Source: an uncultured Clostridia bacterium
GTDB lineage: Bacteria > Bacillota > Clostridia > TANB77 > CAG-508
Length of the DNA: 37,974 nucleotides
Direction of reading: 5' to 3'
Assembly (NCBI GenBank): GCA_934133175.1
Contig: CAKPAX010000013.1
Coordinates: 1 to 37,974 of the forward strand
Below, in pieces: positions 31,747-37,974 of the stretch. Each line of letters begins with the position of its first letter. Position 1 is the stretch's first letter. The notes under the pieces were generated by a model. That model was not told the DNA's origin, searched no databases, and was given only the letters and a program-made list of their open reading frames with translations. The position numbers were made by a program, and so were the translations under genes.

Positions 31747-33114
31747 TTAATGATCTAATTCTTGAGGATTTCTAAAATCTTCATTTGCTTCTTCAACTGT
31801 TTGCTCTATAATTTCTTTACTATTCAATGATTGATCACTTTCCAAGGTTTCTTCATATTTTTTAATAGCAAGTTCTACAGCATCTTCACCTCTGTAACCT
31901 AATTGGTTTGCATATTCTCCCCAAGTCACATTAGTATTTGGAACAAAATCATCTGCATCTATATGCACATGTGAATCATTATATTGATTATTATCAACTA
32001 ATGAAACATCTTCTTTTTCATCACATTTTTCATGAATTTCTGATCTATCCAAAGTTTTTTCTGCTTTTCTTATTCCTTCTGAAGAATCTTTTAAATATTG
32101 TCTTACATCATCTTTTATATACATATCTTTATCTGTTCTTAATTCTGTACTAATGTATTTTCCATCTGTTGGAGAATATTTAGAATATTTAATTTCATGT
32201 CCAGAAATTTCATCATTACCTATTTTTAAATATTCATTTCTATTTCCGTTTACAATTCTAAAACTCGCAACATTACTTTCCTTATTAACTCTACCATCAT
32301 TATTTATTGTCAAATCTGCTCTTATTGGATCCATTCCAGTTCTTTCATCATCCACTAATACATCATCACCTAATGGTACTGCTTCTCCATTTTCTCTTAT
32401 TACAGCAAAACTATATCTCTGACTACTATTTTTTTCTTTATATTTATTTAAAGAACTTGTACTTACAACTGCCAAGTATTTTCCATCAGTAAGTTTACTT
32501 CCATCAGGTAAAGTTATATTATTAATACCTAATTTATTTCCTAAAGTTCTACCTTCAATATTTTGACTCAAATTTGTTTTTTCTCGTATATCTAATTTTT
32601 TTGTTTCATCACTATCTATAACTTTATTTTCCTCATCATTGTCAATTTCCTGATTTAAATTTAATTTCTTATAATTTTCAATATCCTCAACTTCAATTCC
32701 TTGTTTTCTAGCAACTTCTTCTATAATTCTATATTCTTCTTTGGTTTCTGATAATGAAGTACCTTCCATTTTATCTAATTTTTCTATTTTTTCTAAAACA
32801 TCACTATTTTTTTCTGCTACATTACCTGAAAGTGCCAATTGTTGGAAACCATTTTCAGCTGCTATAAGTTGCATATTTTCATCATAATATTTATACCAAA
32901 TATTACCATCATTTTCTTCTATTATTGTAAAAATATCTTTTTCCTTTTCTTCTCTTTTTCCGTCAACTTCTTCAATATATCTTATTTTACCTAGATACTT
33001 TACATCATTTATTACTGTTTTTAATCTTCCTTCATTTTTAAAATCCTCATTTATTTGTTGTTGCCTTTTTTCTATTAACTTATCCATTTTTTCTAAACAT
33101 TCTTTTTCATTCAT
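31747..33114 (-). CDS. Hypothetical acidic protein downstream of rimO
   Basis: A 455-residue protein that I do not recognise. It is hydrophilic and acidic, with no signal peptide and no membrane segment. A helical N-terminus (ECLEKMDKLIEKRQQQINEDF) is followed by a beta domain (TVINDVKYLGKIRYIEEVDGK, IWYKYYDENMQLIAAEN), a charged linker, and a second beta domain (LPDGSKLTDGKYLAVVSTSS, SFAVIRENGEAVPLGDDV, ISGHEIKYSKYSPTDGKYISTE). The C-terminal part has the acidic HVHIDADDFVPNTNVTWGEYANQLGYRGEDAVE segment, resembling an EF-hand-like or small helical module. It starts 17 bases after rimO (AAGGTGG), so it is probably cotranscribed with pth-rng-rimO. Confidence 0.65.
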   Translation of the reverse strand: MNEKECLEKMDKLIEKRQQQINEDFKNEGRLKTVINDVKYLGKIRYIEEVDGKREEKEKDIFTIIEENDGNIWYKYYDENMQLIAAENGFQQLALSGNVAEKNSDVLEKIEKLDKMEGTSLSETKEEYRIIEEVARKQGIEVEDIENYKKLNLNQEIDNDEENKVIDSDETKKLDIREKTNLSQNIEGRTLGNKLGINNITLPDGSKLTDGKYLAVVSTSSLNKYKEKNSSQRYSFAVIRENGEAVPLGDDVLVDDERTGMDPIRADLTINNDGRVNKESNVASFRIVNGNRNEYLKIGNDEISGHEIKYSKYSPTDGKYISTELRTDKDMYIKDDVRQYLKDSSEGIRKAEKTLDRSEIHEKCDEKEDVSLVDNNQYNDSHVHIDADDFVPNTNVTWGEYANQLGYRGEDAVELAIKKYEETLESDQSLNSKEIIEQTVEEANEDFRNPQELDH

Positions 33115-33131
33115 ATATATACCACCTTTTA

Positions 33132-34499
33132 TTAAATAATTTTTCCAATTAAGTCATATTCATTTATGTCTATTATATCACATTCAATAAATTTATTTAA
33201 TATTTCTTCTTTATTAATATTTCCATTATTTTTTATATATACTAATCCATCTTCTTCTGGAATATCAAACATTGTTCTACCTATAAAATATTTATTATCA
33301 AATGAAATATCTTCGATTAAAACAGTATATCTCTTTCCTATTTTGTTTTTTAAAATTTCATTTGCAATCTCATTTTGTTCTTTCATTATTTTATTATATC
33401 TTGCTCTTTTAGTTGAATGATGAATTTGGTTTGGAAGCCTTGATGCTGGTGTATTTTCTTCTTTTGAATACATAAATGTTCCTAATCTATCAAACTTTGT
33501 TTTATTAACAAATTCATATAATTCATCAAAATCTTCTTGAGCTTCACCTGGAAAACCAACTATTAAACTTGTTCTTAAAACCACTTCTGGTATTTCTTTT
33601 CTTATTTTGGAAATTAAATTTTCTATATACTCTTTTGATGTTCTTCTATTCATTGTTTTTAATATTTTATTAGAAATATGTTGAATTGGTATATCAAAAT
33701 ATTTACATATTTTATCATTGTTTTTTACAACTTCAATTAATTTATCTGTTATACCTTCTGGATAAGAATACAAAAATCTAATCCATTTTATATCATCTAT
33801 TTTTACTAGTTCTTCTAATAATTCTGCAAGTTTTGGCTCACCATAAATATCTATTCCATATTTTGTTGTATCTTGTGCAATTACTATTAATTCTTTTATA
33901 CCTTCTTTTGCAAGTATTTTTGCTTCTTCTATTACATCTTCCATTTTTCTACTTACAAAAAGTCCTCTTATATATGGAATTGCACAATATGTACAATTAT
34001 TGCTACAACCTTCACCAATTTTTAAATAAGCATAGTTATTTCCTGTTGTTACGACTCTTTCAAAAAATTCATCTCTTGTTGGAAGTGGTAATTTTTTTAC
34101 TTGTGATATTTTTGTTATTGTTTCTTTTTCTTCTTTATCTAAAATATCTTTTTCTACCAAATTATTAATCTTTTCCCATAATTTATTATATTCATCTAAT
34201 TTTATAAATAAATCTACTTCTGGTAATGATTTAACAAGATCATTATAATATCTTTGAACTAAACATCCCATTGCAATTAAATATTTACATTTTTTATTTT
34301 TATATTGAGCCATTTCTAATATTGTATTTATCGCTTCTTCTTTTGCTGAATCAATAAATCCACATGTATTTACAACTATAATATCAGCATCTTCTGGATT
34401 ATTTGTAATTATATATCCATTATTTTTAAAATGTCCTATTGCTATTTCAGTATCTATTAAATTTTTACTACATCCTAATGATACAAATCCTACTTTCAT
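33132..34499 (-). CDS. rimO: Ribosomal protein S12 methylthiotransferase RimO
   Basis: Radical-SAM enzyme that adds a methylthio group to Asp88 of ribosomal protein S12; 455 residues. The N-terminal UPF0004 domain has the three [4Fe-4S] cysteines (GCSKN with Cys10, NTCGF, MGCLVQRY). The radical SAM core has GEGCSNNCTYCAIPYIRG. RGLFVSR, RFLYSYPEG and IVGFPGE segments follow, and a C-terminal TRAM domain. AGGAG precedes the ATG. It follows rng by 12 bases. Confidence 0.95.
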   Translation of the reverse strand: MKVGFVSLGCSKNLIDTEIAIGHFKNNGYIITNNPEDADIIVVNTCGFIDSAKEEAINTILEMAQYKNKKCKYLIAMGCLVQRYYNDLVKSLPEVDLFIKLDEYNKLWEKINNLVEKDILDKEEKETITKISQVKKLPLPTRDEFFERVVTTGNNYAYLKIGEGCSNNCTYCAIPYIRGLFVSRKMEDVIEEAKILAKEGIKELIVIAQDTTKYGIDIYGEPKLAELLEELVKIDDIKWIRFLYSYPEGITDKLIEVVKNNDKICKYFDIPIQHISNKILKTMNRRTSKEYIENLISKIRKEIPEVVLRTSLIVGFPGEAQEDFDELYEFVNKTKFDRLGTFMYSKEENTPASRLPNQIHHSTKRARYNKIMKEQNEIANEILKNKIGKRYTVLIEDISFDNKYFIGRTMFDIPEEDGLVYIKNNGNINKEEILNKFIECDIIDINEYDLIGKII

Positions 34500-34511
34500 A
34501 TTTCACTCCTA

Positions 34512-35684
34512 TTATTCATTATGACTACATATATGTTTTCTTGTAAGTTCCATCAAATCTAATTTTGTAAACCCTTCTATTTGTGTTTTTGCTCTATCTT
34601 TATTTAAACATTCCTTAAGCAATTGCATTATTTTTTCTTTACTTTCATCTTCCATATCTATGTAATCTATTATTATTATTCCACCAATATCTCTTAGTCT
34701 TAATTGTCTAGAAATTTCTATTGTTGCTTCTTTATTAACTTTAAATATAGTATCTTTCAAATCTTTTTTTCCTGTAAATTTTCCAGTATTAACATCAATC
34801 GCTGTTAAAGCTTCTGTTTTGTCAATTGTTATAAAACCTCCACAATCAAGCCATATTTTTCTATTTGATATTCTTTCTATTTGATTTCTTATATCATACA
34901 TATTTAATAAATCTTCATTTTCTTTTAATTCTATAAAAATTTTATTACCATTTTCTTCTTGAAATTCTTTTATTTCTTCATATTCATTTTTATCATTTAC
35001 TATTATTCTATCTAAAGCTTTATCTACTAAATCTATAATCATTTTATGAACTATATTTTCACTTTTATATATTAATTTTTTCTCATTAGAATTCTTAGCA
35101 CTTTCTAATATTTCTTTCCATTTATTAAATATATAATTTATATCTTGTATTAAATCTTCTTCATTTTTTCCACTAGCAGATGTTCTTATTACAGCTCCAT
35201 TTCCTTTTGGTAAATTATTTTTTATTATATTTATTAATCTATTTCTTTCTGTCTTATCTTCTATTTTTTGTGATACAGTTACTATTTCTGTATTTGGCAT
35301 AAAAACAATATATTTACTTGGTAAATTAATATGTGTTGAAACTCTCGCACCCTTTTTTTGGTTACTATCTTTTTTTACTTGAACCAGTATTTTATCATTA
35401 ATTTTTATAACATCATTAATATTTTTATTTTCTTGTTTTTCACCTTTTTTTTCATCCACTTGTGGTAATATATCTTTTAAATGTATAAAACTATTTTTTT
35501 CTGTTCCTATATCTACAAACGCTGACTGCATTCCTGGTAATATATCTTTTATTATTCCAATAAATATATTTCCTTCATTTCTATTTGAATTTTTCTTTTC
35601 TTCGTATTGTTCAACTAACTTTCCATTTTCTACTAAGGCAATTGTTTTTAAATCTTTTTGCTTATTTACAATTATTTCTAGCAT
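34512..35684 (-). CDS. rng: RNase E/G family endoribonuclease, short form lacking the zinc-link
   Basis: Single-strand-specific endoribonuclease of RNA decay and rRNA maturation; 390 residues. It has the N-terminal S1 domain split by the RNase H-like segment (GNIFIGIIKDILPGMQSAFVDIG). The 5'-sensor region is present (GNGAVIRTSA), and both catalytic aspartates occur (TAIDVNTGKF, then RDIGGIIIIDYIDM). The protein stops at LTRKHICSHNE, just where other members enter the CPxCxG zinc-link that holds the tetramer, so that motif and the small C-terminal domain are absent. The stop is real rather than a frameshift, since the rimO ribosome site follows directly. The start has AAAGGA upstream, 20 bases after pth. 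Confidence 0.9.
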   Translation of the reverse strand: MLEIIVNKQKDLKTIALVENGKLVEQYEEKKNSNRNEGNIFIGIIKDILPGMQSAFVDIGTEKNSFIHLKDILPQVDEKKGEKQENKNINDVIKINDKILVQVKKDSNQKKGARVSTHINLPSKYIVFMPNTEIVTVSQKIEDKTERNRLINIIKNNLPKGNGAVIRTSASGKNEEDLIQDINYIFNKWKEILESAKNSNEKKLIYKSENIVHKMIIDLVDKALDRIIVNDKNEYEEIKEFQEENGNKIFIELKENEDLLNMYDIRNQIERISNRKIWLDCGGFITIDKTEALTAIDVNTGKFTGKKDLKDTIFKVNKEATIEISRQLRLRDIGGIIIIDYIDMEDESKEKIMQLLKECLNKDRAKTQIEGFTKLDLMELTRKHICSHNE

Positions 35685-35704
35685 TTATCTTTCCTTTCAC
35701 GTAA

Positions 35705-36262
35705 TTAATTTATTTTATTCATAGCATTATCTATTCCATATTTTAATACATCTATTACTGCATCTTTTGCAATAGTTGTACCTTTATCTAATATAATTTT
35801 ATCTTCATCAGAAATATGTCCTATAACATAATTTATTAAATCTTGTTTGTTTTCTGGTTTTCCAATACCTACTCTTACTCGTACAAAATCATTTGTTCCT
35901 AATCTTTGAGTAACAGATTTCATTCCATTATGAGTTCCTGGTCCACCTTTTTTTCTAACTTTTACAATTCCTTTTTCTAAATCTATATCATCATAAATTA
36001 CAATTATATTATCAATTGGTATTTTATAAAAATTAACAAACTCTATTATACTATCACCACTTAAATTCATAAATGTTTGTGGTTTTAATAAAATTACTTT
36101 TTCATTTTCAATTATGCCAGTACCATATAACCCATTAAATTTACTTTTATTTACTTTAATATTATATTGTTCTGATAATTTATTTATTGTATCAAATCCC
36201 ATATTGTGTCTTGTATTACTGTAATCTTCTTCTGGGTTTCCAAGTCCTACAATCAAGTACAT
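35705..36262 (-). CDS. pth: Peptidyl-tRNA hydrolase
   Basis: Releases peptides from stalled or dropped-off peptidyl-tRNA; 185 residues, normal. Motifs are the N-terminal VGLGNPEEDYSNTRHNMGF (catalytic His19), the LLKPQTFMNLSG loop, VIYDDIDLEKG, and RKKGGPGTHNGMKSV followed by FVRVRVGIGKP. First gene of the pth-rng-rimO operon, with its own promoter (TTGAAA, 17 bases, TAAAAT). Confidence 0.95.
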   Translation of the reverse strand: MYLIVGLGNPEEDYSNTRHNMGFDTINKLSEQYNIKVNKSKFNGLYGTGIIENEKVILLKPQTFMNLSGDSIIEFVNFYKIPIDNIIVIYDDIDLEKGIVKVRKKGGPGTHNGMKSVTQRLGTNDFVRVRVGIGKPENKQDLINYVIGHISDEDKIILDKGTTIAKDAVIDVLKYGIDNAMNKIN

Positions 36263-36298
36263 TTTAATTCCTCTTTCTATAAAAATAGTTTCTTATAT

Positions 36299-36327
36299 AT
36301 TTTACAATATTTTTACAAATTTTTCAA
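36299..36327 (-). promoter_or_regulatory. Promoter of the pth operon
   Basis: On the minus strand TTGAAA (36322-36327), 17-base spacer, TAAAAT (36299-36304), about 35 bases before the pth start codon. Confidence 0.7.
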
Positions 36328-36389
36328 TAAAAAGGAACTTTTTATATAAATAACTTATTATATGCTCACACTATAAAATTAATTTATGA

Positions 36390-36604
36390 AAGATTAACCA
36401 CATTATATAATGGATGTATTCAAGATTATAAAAATCTTGAGGTTAATTTTTTAAATATTAGTCCTTTCTTGCACAAAAAATAACTGTGCATTCAAAATTA
36501 TTTTTTTGAATTTACACAGTTAATTTTTAACACTCTACCAAAATTCGTAAACGCATTTTGATAGCATAAGAAAATTCCTTACTAACGCATGAATCCGTTA
36601 GTAA
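36390..36604. other. Cluster of hairpins in the 36263-36705 gap
   Basis: This 443-base gap has no gene. It holds three strong structures. The first (36390-36450) is a multi-branch fold closed by ATTAACC/GGTTAAT, holding the palindrome ATTATATAAT and a TCAAGATT/AATCTTGA stem, with T after it on the plus strand. The second (36475-36522) pairs TAACTGTG with CACAGTTA plus an inner 8-bp stem, with six T on the minus strand; it is likely the terminator of the 36706-37974 gene. The third (36579-36604) is a 9-bp stem. TACAGTC is repeated at 36684-36690 and 36694-36700. Confidence 0.6.
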
Positions 36605-36705
36605 CTTTTATTCAAATTACTCTATTTAAAACTATTAGTTATTAAATTTCATAAAAGGTAAAAACGATTTACACAAAAATTTTTACAGTCTCGTACAGTC
36701 CTACA

Positions 36706-36846
36706 TTAATAAAGTGAAACGCGCAATCCAATGCCGCTGATGCTGTCAGTCGTATCGCTGCGACCGCGGTTAGAAGCTGGATAGACGTGGCCGTAGCTGA
36801 AGCAAGCGCCTCCCCTATAGCTACAAGGAAAGCTGGTGTTGGTAGA
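36706..36846 (-). other. Candidate DGR variable region at the 3' end of the lectin-like gene
   Basis: The last ~140 bases of the gene differ sharply from the rest: 68 of 120 bases (57%) are G or C at 36721-36840, against 18 of 60 in each of the next two 60-base blocks. Of the last 46 codons, 23 end in C, against 3 of the preceding 46. The encoded segment (CSYRGG, then variable residues, ASNRGR, IGLRV) is the solvent-exposed end of a SUMF1/C-type-lectin fold, where DGR variable regions sit. NNC codons are what adenine mutagenesis of AAC template codons produces. Confidence 0.55.
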
Positions 36847-37974
36847 TTTCTCTAATGTCCATTCACATTCGTTTCCAGCAAAATCATATATATTCATTTT
36901 GTTAGTATCTTCACTTGCTCCTGTTGTTAATAATTGGGTATATGATGTATTACTATTTGTTTTACTTAATGTCACATAATTTTCTGTATCTGTACTAAAT
37001 GGTGTCCATGTGCTTGATGATGAACTTGGTTTTGTATTATACTTTCCTCTTGATAATGTTATACTACTATCATTGTAATTTCCCCAACTTTTACTATCTT
37101 CTTTTATATAATATTGTGCTGTATTTGTAGTTGTATCCCAGTTACCTTTTACTTCTAAAAATTTACATACCAAATCCCATTGTATTCCATACATTAAACT
37201 ACTTGTTTTATTTCCTGTAATCATTCCAGTTGCTAATTGCTGTGCTTCACTACAATATACATTATTATATGGTATCATATCTTTTTTATTTACTGCTTTT
37301 GGCGAAGTACTTGTTATTTCCGTCCTAGTATATCTTGCTAAACTTGTATCTGTATCACTACCTTTTATTCCTGCTTCATATCTTCCTATATAAAATCCTT
37401 TATTTGTATATATACTACTTAACATTTTTTTATAATTTGTATTATATTCATTATATGTTAATCCACATCCATTATTTAATGTTTTTTGTGCATCTTTTAA
37501 TCCTTCTGTACTTGCTGTTACTAATGTTTCTCCATCCATAGCATACCATTCATCAGTCCAATATCTACCTTGCCCTTTTGAACCTTCTCTATAATCACTA
37601 GCATATACTATTAAATCTGCTTTTATATTATCATAATCTGTACTATTTGTTGCACTTGTAAATACTGTACTTGGTACTTCTACCCATACCCATTCGTTTC
37701 CATTAGAATCTACCATTACTATTCCTGTATCTTCATTTGTTGCTGAATCTATTGTTGAACCTTCTGGCTTTGCTGATGTTGCTTGTTCTATTACTGTTCT
37801 TGTATCTTCTGCTGGTTTCTTTGTTCCATAATCTATATTGGTGTCTTCATCTTTCTTATCATCATCTTTTCCTGTTATTTTTGATGTTATTGTTCCTTCT
37901 GCTGTTATTGTTACTTCATAACTTCCTTTTTTTACTGTCCATGGTAGGTTATTTTCTGTTCCATTTTTTGTTAT
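36706..37974 (-). CDS. SUMF1/C-type-lectin-fold surface protein (5' end outside window)
   Basis: 422 residues are open to the window edge; the ATG at 37716 is internal because the frame continues upstream without a stop. The visible part begins in an Ig-like strand region (LPWTVKKGSYEVTITAEG), followed by an acidic linker and then a formylglycine-generating-enzyme-like fold (NEWVWVEVPSTVF, GFYIGRYEAG, SLMYGIQWDLVCKFLE, IYDFAGNECEWT, YRGGACF, SNRGR, IGLRVSLY). In Clostridia such domains often follow a prepilin-like leader, which would lie beyond the window. It is probably a displayed ligand-binding protein and not an enzyme. Its 3' end has foreign composition (see the variable region entry). 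Confidence 0.8.
   Translation of the reverse strand: MTKNGTENNLPWTVKKGSYEVTITAEGTITSKITGKDDDKKDEDTNIDYGTKKPAEDTRTVIEQATSAKPEGSTIDSATNEDTGIVMVDSNGNEWVWVEVPSTVFTSATNSTDYDNIKADLIVYASDYREGSKGQGRYWTDEWYAMDGETLVTASTEGLKDAQKTLNNGCGLTYNEYNTNYKKMLSSIYTNKGFYIGRYEAGIKGSDTDTSLARYTRTEITSTSPKAVNKKDMIPYNNVYCSEAQQLATGMITGNKTSSLMYGIQWDLVCKFLEVKGNWDTTTNTAQYYIKEDSKSWGNYNDSSITLSRGKYNTKPSSSSSTWTPFSTDTENYVTLSKTNSNTSYTQLLTTGASEDTNKMNIYDFAGNECEWTLEKSTNTSFPCSYRGGACFSYGHVYPASNRGRSDTTDSISGIGLRVSLY

Noticed and set aside
37335..37541. Plus-strand ORF within the lectin-like gene
   Set aside because: Antisense shadow made of low-complexity Leu/Tyr residues.

Overview
The window looks like chromosome from a very AT-rich anaerobic Firmicute, most likely an uncultured gut Clostridia lineage. 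The evidence is the low GC (about 23-30% in most genes I sampled), strong AGGAGG-type ribosome sites, consensus sigma-A promoters, prepilin-like proteins with the KGITLIALVITI leader common in gut Clostridia, a 2,4-diaminopentanoate dehydrogenase homologue and a FeoA/FeoB pair. Most of the DNA is ordinary housekeeping sequence, with a few islands of foreign base composition.

Layout. 1-2739: a partial mreB/mbl (-) diverges from the tsaE-tsaB-rimI operon (+). 2757-2906: a GC-rich palindromic element and a terminator in the convergent gap. 2926-6257 (-): a CTP-dependent polyprenol/phytol-kinase-like membrane protein, dxs and ylmH in one operon. 6426-11807 (-): eno, recN (with a striking inverted repeat around its promoter), rdgB, and an E. 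coli-type purB with an N-terminal extension. 11978-15448 (-): a prepilin-like surface protein and a DUF2207 membrane protein. 15612-20891 (-): a response regulator/histidine kinase pair followed by an ABC ATPase/permease pair, with candidate regulator boxes before each transcription unit. 21039-26108: the ord homologue, several unknown proteins, an R2K-type ATP-grasp protein (+) and a two-domain P-loop protein. 26390-26990: a compact, higher-GC nucleoside deoxyribosyltransferase-like cassette. 27282-29133: tRNA-Leu(UAA), carD, dut and, divergently, feoA. 29202-31680 (+): a higher-GC 59-residue ORF, then feoB. 31747-36262 (-): pth-rng-rimO plus an unknown acidic protein. 36706-37974 (-): the 3' end of a large SUMF1/C-type-lectin-fold protein that runs off the window.

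The most unusual signal is in that last gene. Its final ~140 bases switch abruptly from about 30% to about 57% GC, and half of the codons there end in C, against 3 of 46 just upstream. The segment encodes the RGG...SNRGR...IGLRV end of a C-type-lectin-like domain. This is how a diversity-generating-retroelement (DGR) variable region looks when its template is rich in AAC codons. No reverse transcriptase or template repeat lies in the window, so the rest of the system would have to be elsewhere in the genome.

Other points worth attention are LexA-like repeats around recN, response-regulator boxes before the ABC exporter, an RNase E/G without its zinc-link, a GC-rich palindromic element that may be dispersed, and two small foreign-looking genes. 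No CRISPR array, transposase, integrase or rRNA gene was seen.
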